From assembly GCA_016709875.1 (NCBI GenBank), contig JADJLZ010000009.1:1-64000 (forward strand): a stretch of DNA of 64,000 bases, in the 5' to 3' direction. The position numbers and the translations under genes are program-made. Position 1 is the first letter of the stretch. Every line of letters begins with the position of its first letter. The notes beneath the pieces were generated by a model that was given only the letters and a program-made list of their open reading frames with translations, did not search any database and had not been told where the DNA came from. Positions 9,316 through 17,911 of the stretch are shown piece by piece. This DNA comes from Planctomycetota bacterium (GTDB taxonomy: Bacteria; Planctomycetota; UBA1135; GCA-002686595).

Positions 9316-10350
9316 GGACTCTGCCGCCCTTCGCTGTGCGGGCTTGGAATCAAACATCCTGACCGCGAGCAGATCGGTCACCTCGAGCATGCGCGGGCAA
9401 AGCCCCGCGACCATCGCCGCGGTCTGCGTGTGGTTGCGGTTGGTGATCGGCCGCACGTAGTTGCGCCAGGCGACGTAGATCCACAGGTGGCTCTCGAGCT
9501 TCTCGCGCTTTTTCGATGCGCCCCAGTTGCGCCGCACGAGCCGGCTCAAGTTGTCGCGCAGCATCGCGAAGGTGTGGTTGATCGGGAAGAGCGGGTTCTT
9601 GTAGCTGCGCGGCACGCTCGAGTGCGTCTTCTGGTGCACGAGCCGCGCGCCGAAGAGGCGCTTCAGCGCCACGCCGTAGGTGTGCTTCTCGTCGGTACCG
9701 ACAAAGACCTTCGCCTTCGGATCGCAAACGCGCGCGAGCACTTCGAAGCAGCGCGTCATCTTCTCGCGTGACTCGCTCTTGCGCTTGACGTCGCCCTCGA
9801 GCTTCTCGTAGCGCGCGAGCTTGGCCAGGTTCGCTTTCGAGAGCGGTTTCCGCGCTGGAAGCGTGCCCACCTCCGCGTGCAGGATGCAGTAGCTCGGCTT
9901 GTGCACGAGCACGGGCACGGTCACGGGTTTCAAGCGGCGGTTGTGCTCGAAAGTCTCGAGCTCGTCGAGCTGGAACTGCCCCTCCCAGGGCGTCGCGATC
10001 CCGCGCATGCGCATGCGCCACTCGTGGAATCCGCGGCCTTGCTTGCCGAAGAGATCCAGCCGCCGCGCGACCGTGCGCAGCGTGCAGTGATGCGTCTTCG
10101 CGATCTGGCGCAGCGTCACCTTCGAGATCAGCGCGAGGAAGATCTTCACGTCGAGCGAGACGCGTTTCAGGCCGTAGTCGACGCGAAACGTCTGCGTCGA
10201 GAACGTGCGCTTGCAGGCCTTGCACTGGAAGCGCTGCACGCGGCGGCCGTCACAGGCGCGCGTGTAGTGGCCGCGGCGTTGGTACTGGAAGCCGGCGGAG
10301 CCGGCACATTTGGGTTCTTCGCAGGGGCAATGATCTGGGCGAAATTCCAT
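9295..10350 (-). CDS. IS transposase, zinc ribbon plus HTH plus DDE-like
   Basis: 351 residues from ATG 10350. The N-terminal zinc ribbon has CPCEEPKC and CKAC, as in IS1- and IS1595-type transposases. A helix-turn-helix follows (ISKVTLRQIAKTHHCTLRTV), then a nuclease-like region with acidic residues in QLDELETF and FVGTDEKHTYG and a distal HTFAMLRDNLSRLVRR segment. The exact IS family cannot be fixed by eye. The reading frame passes through the left inverted repeat and ends six codons into host DNA (TAG at 9295-9297). The frame is intact, so the element may still be active. Confidence 0.8.
   Translation of the reverse strand: MEFRPDHCPCEEPKCAGSAGFQYQRRGHYTRACDGRRVQRFQCKACKRTFSTQTFRVDYGLKRVSLDVKIFLALISKVTLRQIAKTHHCTLRTVARRLDLFGKQGRGFHEWRMRMRGIATPWEGQFQLDELETFEHNRRLKPVTVPVLVHKPSYCILHAEVGTLPARKPLSKANLAKLARYEKLEGDVKRKSESREKMTRCFEVLARVCDPKAKVFVGTDEKHTYGVALKRLFGARLVHQKTHSSVPRSYKNPLFPINHTFAMLRDNLSRLVRRNWGASKKREKLESHLWIYVAWRNYVRPITNRNHTQTAAMVAGLCPRMLEVTDLLAVRMFDSKPAQRRAAESLGGKAP
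9314..9339. repeat. left terminal inverted repeat of the IS
   Basis: 26 bases identical to the reverse complement of 10442-10467. Outside them the flanks differ at once. Confidence 0.9.
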
Positions 10351-10441
10351 CGGGCGTCCTCCTCGGCGCGCCCGGGAGAGGCGCGTCCACACGGAAGACG
10401 CTCGGATGAGGCGAAGGTTGCGCGCGCCGGACCGATTTCCT

Positions 10442-10467
10442 GCACAGCGAAGGGCGGCAGAGTCCCT
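10442..10467. repeat. right terminal inverted repeat of the IS
   Basis: 26 bases, the exact inverted copy of 9314-9339. It ends 22 bases before the lipoprotein gene start. Confidence 0.9.
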
Positions 10468-10489
10468 GGCGCGATAGGCTCGGGACCGC

Positions 10490-11290
10490 ATGCCCCGCCC
10501 CGCCCTCGCCGCAGCCCTGCTCCTCTGCCTCGGTTGCCGCAGCACGCCTCCGCCGACGGTGAACGAGCCTCCCGTTCCGCCGAAGCTCGCGCCGGCGGAG
10601 TCGGGTCTGCCTGCGGCTCCGGTGCCGCCGGTGGTTGCGCCCGCGAAGGCGGTCCCGTTGCCCGTAGGATGGGCCGGGGTGAGCGAGGAGACGTTCGCGG
10701 CGCTGCTGGTGGAGACGTTTCCGGGGGGCGAGGCGCGCACGTTTGTGCCTTCGGCTTTCGAGGAGCTCTCGAGTGCGTTGCGCTCGGATGATCGGGTGGC
10801 GCTGCGAGCGTTGGCGTGGCTCGCCCGTTGCCGGGATGTGCTGGCGTCGGAGATCCTGCTGCAACGGCTCGAGCGCAGGCCGCGGGAGCAGGGAGATGCG
10901 GGCGCGGCGATTGACATCGCGAGTGCGGCGGCGCTGGCGCAGGTTGCCGGGGCGCGCAATGGCGCGGGCCGGCTCGAGTCACTGGCGTATGGGGGGCGTC
11001 CGCATCCGGATCTGGAGGTGCGCGTCGAGTGCGCCTGCAGTGCGCTGCGGCTGGGACGCGAGCGTGCGCTGCGCTTCTTGATCCAGATCTTGAAGCATGG
11101 GACGCGGCTCGAGGTCGCGAGCTCGGGGTGGAAGCCGATTGCGCAGATGGAGTTCTGCCAGCGCCGAGCGGCGGAGGCCTTGTGCGAGCGTGCGGGTCGG
11201 GCCTGCCGGTTCCGGCCGCTGCAGCCGCTGGACGAGCGCGAGGAGGATATCCGTGTGCTCGAGACCCAACTCGCTCCGCGCGAGGAGTAG
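10490..11290 (+). CDS. lipoprotein with HEAT-like repeats
   Basis: 266 residues. The N-terminus is a lipoprotein signal (ALAAALLLCLGC, lipid cysteine at residue 16), followed by a proline-rich linker (residues 18-60). Residues 65-225 form helical repeats of HEAT or armadillo type (DDRVALRALAWLARCRDV, DLEVRVECACSALRLG). This suggests an envelope-anchored scaffold protein that binds other proteins. It is followed after four bases by a second exported protein. The right end of the IS sits 22 bases upstream, so the native promoter may have been displaced. Confidence 0.7.
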   Translation: MPRPALAAALLLCLGCRSTPPPTVNEPPVPPKLAPAESGLPAAPVPPVVAPAKAVPLPVGWAGVSEETFAALLVETFPGGEARTFVPSAFEELSSALRSDDRVALRALAWLARCRDVLASEILLQRLERRPREQGDAGAAIDIASAAALAQVAGARNGAGRLESLAYGGRPHPDLEVRVECACSALRLGRERALRFLIQILKHGTRLEVASSGWKPIAQMEFCQRRAAEALCERAGRACRFRPLQPLDEREEDIRVLETQLAPREE

Positions 11291-11294
11291 ACGC

Positions 11295-12779
11295 ATGTTG
11301 CCGATCTTCCTCTTGGCGGTGCTGGTGTTGGCGGGCCCCGCGCCCTCGCGTGGAGTGCAGGGGCGCGTGCTCAGCGGCCGAGTGCTCGCGCAGGATGCGA
11401 AGCCGGTCGCCCATGCCGAGGTGCTCCTGCTCGCGCCGGCGACGGGAAACGACGAAGCGCGCAGGCGGCTCGCGCAGGTGCGCAGCGACGCGGAGGGGCG
11501 CTTCGAACTGCACGCGAGCGACGCGGGCGCGGCGCAGCTGTTCGTGCGCGCGGAGAACGAGGGCGTGCGCACGCTTGCGCTCGAGGCGGGCAGCGGGACG
11601 CGCGCGCTGGGCGACCTCGCGCTGGTCGGGCCGGCCTGGCTGAGTGGCCGGGCGAGTTTCCCCGACGGACATCCCGCGGCGGACGTCGAGCTGTGGGCGG
11701 TGCCGGAAGAGGTCGCGATGCTGCCCAACGCGCTGATCCTGTGCGTCGAGGAAGCTCAGAAGCACGAGCTCGCGGGCGAGGGACTGTTCACGACGCGCGT
11801 GCGCACGGACGGCGACGGTGGGTTCCGGCTCGCGGGTCTGCGTGAGGGGCGCTACATGCTGCGCTGTCCGCGACCGGAGGTCGTGCTCGAGCCGCGCATC
11901 GGGTACTACCACGCGACGACGGAGAACATCGCGCTCTCGGTGCAGAGTGCGCGTCTGCGCGTGCGCGCGCTCGCGCCGGACGGGCGCGAGTTGCTGGGCG
12001 CGAAGGTGCGCCTGGTCGAACTCAACGAGACCGGCACGGGCCGCTACCAGCCGGGACAGATGTGGAAGGAAGAGGTCGGCGGAGCGCTCGCCTGCGCGAG
12101 CTTCGACGTGCAGCCCGAGTCGGCCTACGGCGTGCGCGTCAGCTTCGAAGGCTACGCAACGCACGAGGACCTCGTGATGCTCGCGCAGAACGAGTTCGAG
12201 CAGTTGCACGAGTACCGGCTCGAGCCCGCGCGGCCGCCCGGTCGCGTGCGCCTCTCCGTGAAGCCGGTCGAGGGCTTCGCGCCCGGCGCAATCGCGGTCG
12301 ATCTCGTCTCGCCGCTCTACGGCTCGCCGGATCCCGAGGCCGAGCCGCTCGCGCTGGATGCGCAGGGCTGGCTGCCGCCGCTGCCGCCGGGCTCGTACCT
12401 GTTCGCACTGCGCTTCCCCGAGCACGCGGGAACGCTGAACTGGTACCTGCCGACCCAGACGCGCAAGGCGCTCGCGCTCGAGTCGAAGCAGGAACTCGAG
12501 TGCACGATCGAGCTCGAGCTCGGTGCGCGCGTCGAGTTGGAACTGGCGGGAACGCAACCGGCCGAGGCGCAGATCGAGGCCGAGGGCCTCGAGGGTCAGG
12601 GCAAGTTCGCGCTGCACTTCACGAACGAGCCGAGCCAGCCTGCGCGCGCGAGAGAACTGCTCCCGCCGGGACGCTACCGCATCGGCGCGCAGGCCTACGG
12701 GCGCGGCTCGGCGAGCGCGGAGTGCGCGCTCGCGGGCGGCGCCTTCACGAAGCTCACGCTCGCGCTGCCGGGGCGCTGA
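11295..12779 (+). CDS. secreted protein with carboxypeptidase-regulatory-like domains
   Basis: 494 residues with an N-terminal signal (MLPIFLLAVLVLAGPAPSRG). Several Ig-like/carboxypeptidase-regulatory repeats follow: GRVLSGRVLAQDAKPVAHAEVLLL, RSDAEGRFELH, WLSGRASFPDGHPAADVELW, TDGDGGFRLAGLREGRYML. Such domains are usually non-catalytic and serve as surface adhesion or structural modules. The ATG lies four bases after the stop of the lipoprotein gene, which implies one transcript. Its 3' end overlaps the convergent glycosyltransferase gene by 26 bases. No enzyme motif was found. Confidence 0.75.
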   Translation: MLPIFLLAVLVLAGPAPSRGVQGRVLSGRVLAQDAKPVAHAEVLLLAPATGNDEARRRLAQVRSDAEGRFELHASDAGAAQLFVRAENEGVRTLALEAGSGTRALGDLALVGPAWLSGRASFPDGHPAADVELWAVPEEVAMLPNALILCVEEAQKHELAGEGLFTTRVRTDGDGGFRLAGLREGRYMLRCPRPEVVLEPRIGYYHATTENIALSVQSARLRVRALAPDGRELLGAKVRLVELNETGTGRYQPGQMWKEEVGGALACASFDVQPESAYGVRVSFEGYATHEDLVMLAQNEFEQLHEYRLEPARPPGRVRLSVKPVEGFAPGAIAVDLVSPLYGSPDPEAEPLALDAQGWLPPLPPGSYLFALRFPEHAGTLNWYLPTQTRKALALESKQELECTIELELGARVELELAGTQPAEAQIEAEGLEGQGKFALHFTNEPSQPARARELLPPGRYRIGAQAYGRGSASAECALAGGAFTKLTLALPGR

Positions 12780-14049
12780 GACGCGCGAGCAGCGCCACGA
12801 ACACGAGCAGCGCGCCCGCGAGCACGAGGCTCGCCTGCTCCTTCGTCCCGACCAGGCCGAACCATTGGCCGGGAAGCTGTGCCGAGAGCGCGAGCGCGCC
12901 GAGCACGGCGGCGCCGAGCGCGAGCGGATTGGCCCCCGAGACAAGACACAGGAGCGCAGGGATCGCGAGCTCGTAGTAGTGGATCCACACCAGGCCCGGC
13001 GTCAGCAGCGCGAAGAGCGCGCCGGTGGCGAGCCACGCGGCGCAGGCGCGCGCGTCGGGCGCCCTCGTGCGCGCGCGCCAGGCGGCGAGCGCACAGGGTG
13101 CCAGCACGAGCGCGACCAGGCCCGGTCCGAGCGCAAGCCCGAGGTGGTCGGAGAGCCAGCGCGCGAGCGCGAAGTTGTCCTCGTACGCGGCGCCCTCGCG
13201 CAGCAGCTTGGGCAGCTCGCCCGCCCAGTGGATCCAGGCGCCGAATCCCCCGCCGAGCCAGGCACCGAGCACGATCCCCGCGAGCCCACCCGCGGCGAGG
13301 CCGCCGAGCAGTCGACCCGTGAGCTTCCACTCGCGCGCGAAGCCCAGCGCGAGCAGGAGCGGCAGCGGCGCGAGGCCCAGCGTCGGCTTGAAGGCGATCC
13401 CCAAACCTAGAATCGCGCCCGCGGCGAGGTGCTTCCCGCGCGCGTGCGCGAGCAGCGCGCCGGCGAGGGAGAGACCGAGCAGGGCGTTCACGTTCGTGTT
13501 GCCGAGATCGACCGCGAAGGGCTCGAACCACAGGCCGAAGGCGCCCAGCGCGAAGAGCGCGGCGGCGAGCGGCAGTTCGAACGCCGCGGCGGCGAGCAGG
13601 ATCGCGAGCGCGTGCAGCAGCACCGCGAGATGCTGCCAGCGGTTCTTGTCGCGCGCGTAGTCGCCAGTCGCGATCGCGCCGAAGACGCCGTACAGCAGCG
13701 GCGTCGAGAAGGTCTCCATCTGGCGCCGGTACTGCGCCACCTGCAGCTCGAGCGTGGGCTTCTTCGCCGCCTCGGGCCCGGCTGTGCGCAGCGCGGCCTG
13801 GAAGCCCTCTTCGCCGAGTTGCGCGCGCGCTTGCGCCGTGTAGACGTTGGTGACGCGTCCCTCGCGCAGCGCGCGCCCCGCGGTCCAGAACTGGTAGAAG
13901 TCGATCCCCGGCCAGCGCTCGCCGAAGGCCCAGGCCGAGGAAAGCGCGAGGAGCGCGACCACGAGCGCGAGGGCGGTCTCCGGACGGGACCAACTCCCCC
14001 GCGCGCGCCAGCGCGCTCCCTGCGACGAAGGTGCCGGTGCCTCGCTCAG
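12754..14049 (-). CDS. GT87-like (DUF2029) membrane glycosyltransferase
   Basis: About 430 residues with some ten membrane helices. The first luminal loop begins with FGERWPGIDFYQFWTAGRALREG, typical of the GT87/DUF2029 family, whose members use polyprenyl-phosphate sugars outside the cytoplasmic membrane. GLGIAFKPTLGLAPLPLLL is another family-like segment. The start is unclear: no ATG lies between the stop of the upstream small gene and the first helix. CTG 14049, which overlaps that small gene's TGA, gives a natural cytoplasmic tail (LSEAPAPSSQGARWRARG). GTG 13962 would begin inside the first helix. The 3' end overlaps the convergent gene ending at 12779. The acceptor is unknown. Confidence 0.7.
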   Translation of the reverse strand: MSEAPAPSSQGARWRARGSWSRPETALALVVALLALSSAWAFGERWPGIDFYQFWTAGRALREGRVTNVYTAQARAQLGEEGFQAALRTAGPEAAKKPTLELQVAQYRRQMETFSTPLLYGVFGAIATGDYARDKNRWQHLAVLLHALAILLAAAAFELPLAAALFALGAFGLWFEPFAVDLGNTNVNALLGLSLAGALLAHARGKHLAAGAILGLGIAFKPTLGLAPLPLLLALGFAREWKLTGRLLGGLAAGGLAGIVLGAWLGGGFGAWIHWAGELPKLLREGAAYEDNFALARWLSDHLGLALGPGLVALVLAPCALAAWRARTRAPDARACAAWLATGALFALLTPGLVWIHYYELAIPALLCLVSGANPLALGAAVLGALALSAQLPGQWFGLVGTKEQASLVLAGALLVFVALLARLSAPAARA

Positions 14050-14159
14050 GAGGACATGCCCTGCTTCTTGGCCTGCTTGGCCTTCTTCTTCTCCTGCTTC
14101 TCCTTGATGGAGAGCTTGGGCTTCTTGTCGTCCTTCTTGTGAGTCTCGCCTTTGGACAT
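14046..14159 (-). CDS. 37-residue lysine-rich small protein
   Basis: A short frame from ATG 14159 reads MSKGETHKKDDKKPKLSI then KEKQEKKKAKQAKKQGMSS. It has 15 lysines in 37 residues and no hydrophobic segment. The codons use G/C third positions as the neighbours do. It lies between asnS and the GT87-like gene, and its TGA overlaps the probable start of the latter, so the two may be coupled. Very basic short proteins of this kind often bind nucleic acid or ribosomes; here that is only an inference. No family is recognised with certainty. Confidence 0.55.
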   Translation of the reverse strand: MSKGETHKKDDKKPKLSIKEKQEKKKAKQAKKQGMSS

Positions 14160-14260
14160 GAGGGTCTCCGTCTAAAGCTTCGGGGGTGCGCGGCGTCGTG
14201 CCGCGCACGCACACAGAACGCCTTGCGCGTGCGACTGTCAAGAGGTCGCAGGCAGGAGGT

Positions 14261-15565
14261 TCAGGGCGAGAGCCGGTACATCATGCGCGGGAACGGGCTC
14301 GCCTCGCGCACGTGCTCGATGCCCGCGAGCCAGGCGACCGTGCGTTCGAGCCCCAGGCCGAAGCCGGAGTGCGGCACGCTGCCGTAGCGGCGCAGGTCGA
14401 GGTACCACTCGTAGGGCTCGAGCGGCAGCTTGCTCTCCAGGATGCGCGCCTTGAGCGTCTCGTAGTCGTCCTCGCGCTGGCTGCCGCCGATGATCTCCCC
14501 CACGCCCTCACTGCCGAGCACGTCGACACACAGCGCCTTGCGCGGGTCGGCGGGGTCGCGCTTCATGTAGAACGACTTCACCTCGTGCGGGTAGCGGTGC
14601 ACCAGCACCGGCCGGTCGAAGCTGTTGGAGATGATCGTCTCGTCCGGCGCGCCGAAGTCGTCGCCGTACTTGAAGGTCGACTCGGGGTGCTTGGCGAGCA
14701 GCGCGGCTGCCTCGTCGTAGGAGAGGCGCGGGAAGGGCGCCACGATGCGCTCGAGCTTCGAGAGATCGCGCTCGAGCGCCTCCAACTCCGGCCGGCGCCG
14801 GCGCAGCACCTCCTGCGCGAGGAACACGAGCATGTCCTCGGCCAGTTGCATGATGTCCTCGAGGCTCGCGAAGGCTACCTCGGGCTCGAGCATCCAGAAC
14901 TCGGTCAGGTGCCGGCGCGTCTTGGACTTCTCGGCGCGAAAGGTGGGCCCGAAGGTGTAGATCTTGCCCATCGCCATCGCCGCGGCCTCGCCGTAGAGCT
15001 GGCCGGACTGCGTCAGATACGCCTTCTGCTCGAAGTAGTCGACCTCGAAGAGCGTCGAGGTCCCCTCGCAGGCAGACGGTGTGAAGATCGGCGAGTCGAT
15101 GCACACGAAGCCGCGCTCGTCGTAGAAGCGCCGGATGGCGGTGATCACCGCGTCGCGCACGCGCATCAGCGCCCACTGGCGGCGCGAGCGCAGCCACAGG
15201 TGGCGGTTGTTGAGCAGGAAGTCGGGGCCGTGCTCCTTGGGCGTGATCGGGTAGCCCTGCACGGCCTGCAGCACGCGGCCGCTCTGCACGTCGATCTCGT
15301 AGCCGCCCGGCGCGCGCGGCTCGGCCTTGACCAGGCCGGTCAGCACGATGCTCGACTCCTGGCCGGCGTGGCCGACGTCCTCGAAGAGCTTCTCGGGCAC
15401 GTCGTTCTTGAACAGCACGCACTGCACGATGCCGGTGCCGTCGCGCAGCTTGGCGAAGTGCAGCTTGCCCTTGGAGCTCTTGTCGTACAGCCAGCCTTGC
15501 AGCGTGACGGTCTCTCCGACGTGCTGGGAGAGCTTCTCGATCGTGGTTACGGGGGGTGTGGTCAT
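14261..15565 (-). CDS. asnS: asparaginyl-tRNA synthetase
   Basis: 434 residues, a normal length. It charges tRNA-Asn with asparagine. The N-terminal OB-fold binds the anticodon (VTLQGWLYDKSSKGKLHFAKLRDG). The class II catalytic core shows motif 2 (FGPTFRAEKSKTRRHLTEFW) and motif 3 (GFGLGLERTVAWLAG). The LTEFWMLEPE stretch is typical of AsnRS rather than AspRS. It lies 19 bases downstream of a small membrane/coiled-coil gene on the same strand and is probably co-transcribed with it. Its presence means that Asn-tRNA can be made directly and not only by amidation. Confidence 0.95.
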   Translation of the reverse strand: MTTPPVTTIEKLSQHVGETVTLQGWLYDKSSKGKLHFAKLRDGTGIVQCVLFKNDVPEKLFEDVGHAGQESSIVLTGLVKAEPRAPGGYEIDVQSGRVLQAVQGYPITPKEHGPDFLLNNRHLWLRSRRQWALMRVRDAVITAIRRFYDERGFVCIDSPIFTPSACEGTSTLFEVDYFEQKAYLTQSGQLYGEAAAMAMGKIYTFGPTFRAEKSKTRRHLTEFWMLEPEVAFASLEDIMQLAEDMLVFLAQEVLRRRRPELEALERDLSKLERIVAPFPRLSYDEAAALLAKHPESTFKYGDDFGAPDETIISNSFDRPVLVHRYPHEVKSFYMKRDPADPRKALCVDVLGSEGVGEIIGGSQREDDYETLKARILESKLPLEPYEWYLDLRRYGSVPHSGFGLGLERTVAWLAGIEHVREASPFPRMMYRLSP

Positions 15566-15584
15566 GTTCTTCGTTCGCGGTCCT

Positions 15585-16136
15585 TCAAGGGAAGGCCGAG
15601 TAGGCGGACTGCATCTGCACGTCCTGAATCGCGCCGGCGCGCACCTTCACGCGGCCCTTGCACACGACGCCCTCGCGGCGCGCCTCGAGCGTCACGTGGC
15701 CCTCGCCCGTGAGCAGCGGTTCGAGCTCGGCCATCGGCGTCACGAGTTGCACGCGCTCGTAGCCCAGCGAGAGCATGCGCGTCACGACACGCTCGGCGAG
15801 CAGGGCACCGCCGGCCGCGACGGCGACCGTCTGCCCCGCCGCGGCGCCCGCGCGCGTGCTCTCGATCAGCGCCAGCATGCGCTCCTCGCTGCGCTTCTGC
15901 GCATCGCGCAGGTCGATCAGCACGTGCTCGAGGCGCCGCAGATCGAGTTCGGGCGTGGCCCCCGCGAGACGCTCGAGCTGCTCGCGCAGCGCGGCCAGGT
16001 CCTCCAGGCGCGCGAGGTGCTTCTCGCTCGCGCGCAGCCGGCCGAGGATCTGCCAGGCCGCGATCGCGGCGGCCGCGCAGGCCGCGAGCAGCGCTGCGGC
16101 GAGCACGAGCAGCAGGGGATCGGTGGTGGCGGGCAT
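15585..16136 (-). CDS. membrane-anchored coiled-coil protein of unknown function
   Basis: 183 residues. One N-terminal membrane helix (LLLVLAAALLAACAAAAIAAWQIL) is followed by a charged coiled-coil region (residues 33-90: EKHLARLEDLAALREQLERL). The C-terminal domain (100-183) has a hydrophobic core and ends AIQDVQMQSAYSAFP. It sits directly upstream of asnS and divergent from a secreted protein, with 148 bases between. No family is recognised. The layout suggests a bitopic inner-membrane protein with its C-terminal domain in the cytoplasm or periplasm. Confidence 0.6.
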   Translation of the reverse strand: MPATTDPLLLVLAAALLAACAAAAIAAWQILGRLRASEKHLARLEDLAALREQLERLAGATPELDLRRLEHVLIDLRDAQKRSEERMLALIESTRAGAAAGQTVAVAAGGALLAERVVTRMLSLGYERVQLVTPMAELEPLLTGEGHVTLEARREGVVCKGRVKVRAGAIQDVQMQSAYSAFP

Positions 16137-16284
16137 GGCGGTGAACCCGCCAGCCTAGCTCCTGCGGGCGAAGCCGCTCAAGACCGACGCACGAAGGATC
16201 GCTGGCACATCCCGCGCGGATCCCCTTAGAATCGGACCGCGGACGGCCCGCATCCCATCTGGCCGCCACACAGGAGGTTCTCGC

Positions 16285-17901
16285 ATGCCGCGCCTGTCAC
16301 TCGCTCTGCTCGCCTTCGCCCTGCTCGGTCCGCTCGCCCGCGCCGACCACAAGGACGCGCGCCTGGGCTACCAGATCCAGACGCCCAAGAACTGGAGCGA
16401 GGTGCCCACCTCGGTGGAGGAGCGCTGGGTGGTCGCCAAGTGCACCTCGGACAAGAGCTACTTCTGGACCGACAAGTCGACCGGCTGGACCAACGAGCAC
16501 AAGCCCGACATGACCACGATCGCCTTCGTCGCCGAGGCGGTGAAGGAGCGCGCCAAGGTCGAGCAGCGCGAGAAGAAGGACGGCACCAAGGAAGTGCTGA
16601 TCGTCTACGACAGCCCGTACAAGGACTACGAGGACTACATGAAGCGCCGCTACTCGGGCGGCGGCTGGTTCGTGGACAAGAAGGAGGAATCGAAGGCCGG
16701 CGACGTGCCGGTCACCTGCTTCGAGATCAAGGTCGAGAAGCTCTCCTACGACGGGCCCAAGCACATCCTCACCTGGGTCTACCACCTGCAGGACGTGGAC
16801 CTCGCGGTGCAGTTCGAGTGCCTCGAGAGCGCCTGGCCCAAGCTGCAGGCGGACATGAAGCGCTGCCTCAAGTCCTTCAAGGGCATCGAGCGCTCGGGCG
16901 AGGGTCTCGTGCAGGCCTCGACCGGCGAATCGAACTTCGTCGCCTTCGACTGGGACAAGCTCACGCCCGACGAGCGCACCGCGCACAAGAAGAAGATCGA
17001 GAAGCTGGCCCAGGAGCGCGCGCAGAAGGACCTGCCCGACGGCTGGAGCGCCAAGCAGATGGGCCGCTTCCTCGTGCTCAACCACGGCGACGACAAGTTC
17101 GCCAAGAAGATGGTCGAGCGCTCGGAGGCGGTGCTCAAGTGGCTCGACACGACCTTCGACTTCCTGGGCGACAAGGAGTACGTGCGCGCGCCCGTGCTGC
17201 GCATCTGCAAGGACTCGGCCGAGTACAACGCCTTCTTCAAGAGCAGCGACTGGTCGTGGAACAACATCGAGGTCGTGACCTACGACGACAACGGCGGCAG
17301 CACGAGCTACTCGATCAAGAACGTGATCAGCCGGCTGGTCGACATCTGGTTCCAGGACCGCGACCGCGACCTCGCACTGGGCATGCCGATGTGGCTGCGC
17401 AACGGCCTCTCGGACCTGATGGAGCAGGCCAATCTCGACAAGGGCAAGCTCGAGTTCCGCACGAACTACTGGATCAAGGACGACGTGCGCGAGGTCGTGC
17501 GCGACGGCAAGGCGCTCAGCCCGCGCCAGATCATGACCATGGACGCCGAATCGTTCTGGAAGGAGTGGGTCAATTTCCAGCAGGGCGACGCGCTGGTCGC
17601 CTTCCTCGTCACCGGCCCCGCGGGCAAGTCGAAGCTCTCGAAGGAATTCCTGCCCAACTACATGAAGGCGTTGAAGGGCGTGCTGGCCGAAGTGAAGGCC
17701 GAGGACGAGAAGAACGGCACGCTCTCCAACAAACCGCCCTCCACCGAGGAGGAGGAGGACGCGCAGCTCAAGAACCAGCGTGACGGGATCAAGAAGAACC
17801 AGAAACGCATCCTCGACCAGACGCTCGAGCGCGCCTCCGCCGGCTGGAGCGGGGACGACTGGAAGAAGTTCGAAGACCTGTATCTGAAGACCTTCGGTTG
17901 A
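16285..17901 (+). CDS. secreted protein, degenerate metallopeptidase-like fold
   Basis: 538 residues with signal peptide MPRLSLALLAFALLGPLARA and a good ribosome site (AGGAGG at 16272-16277). The N-terminal domain (20-210) begins LGYQIQTPKNWSEVP, like lipoprotein- or PsbP-type domains. The C-terminal part (235-480) resembles the helical scaffold of secreted planctomycetal gluzincin (DUF1570-like) proteins: MWLRNGLSDLMEQ, then a PRQIMTMDAESFW segment and FQQGDALVAFLVTG. The HExxH zinc site is absent where expected; RLVDIWFQD is found instead. It is followed 10 bases later by a homologue-like gene that keeps HExxH. It may be a non-catalytic partner; this is inference. Confidence 0.6.
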   Translation: MPRLSLALLAFALLGPLARADHKDARLGYQIQTPKNWSEVPTSVEERWVVAKCTSDKSYFWTDKSTGWTNEHKPDMTTIAFVAEAVKERAKVEQREKKDGTKEVLIVYDSPYKDYEDYMKRRYSGGGWFVDKKEESKAGDVPVTCFEIKVEKLSYDGPKHILTWVYHLQDVDLAVQFECLESAWPKLQADMKRCLKSFKGIERSGEGLVQASTGESNFVAFDWDKLTPDERTAHKKKIEKLAQERAQKDLPDGWSAKQMGRFLVLNHGDDKFAKKMVERSEAVLKWLDTTFDFLGDKEYVRAPVLRICKDSAEYNAFFKSSDWSWNNIEVVTYDDNGGSTSYSIKNVISRLVDIWFQDRDRDLALGMPMWLRNGLSDLMEQANLDKGKLEFRTNYWIKDDVREVVRDGKALSPRQIMTMDAESFWKEWVNFQQGDALVAFLVTGPAGKSKLSKEFLPNYMKALKGVLAEVKAEDEKNGTLSNKPPSTEEEEDAQLKNQRDGIKKNQKRILDQTLERASAGWSGDDWKKFEDLYLKTFG

Positions 17902-17911
17902 GGGCGCTCGA

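Larger units (their letters stand above)
9314..10467. mobile_element. insertion sequence with 26-bp perfect inverted repeats
   Basis: The element is bounded by AGGGACTCTGCCGCCCTTCG... at 9314-9339 and its exact reverse complement at 10442-10467. It carries one zinc-ribbon DDE-type transposase on the minus strand. No target-site duplication is visible next to the repeats (left flank TGCCCCCT, right flank GGCGCGAT). At the left end the host gene takes its stop codon from the element, and the transposase takes its stop from host sequence. Confidence 0.85.

Noticed and set aside
10167..12944. Minus-strand open frame of about 925 codons
   Set aside because: It covers the IS, lipoprotein and carboxypeptidase-regulatory genes in antisense and has only low-complexity Arg/Ala sequence.
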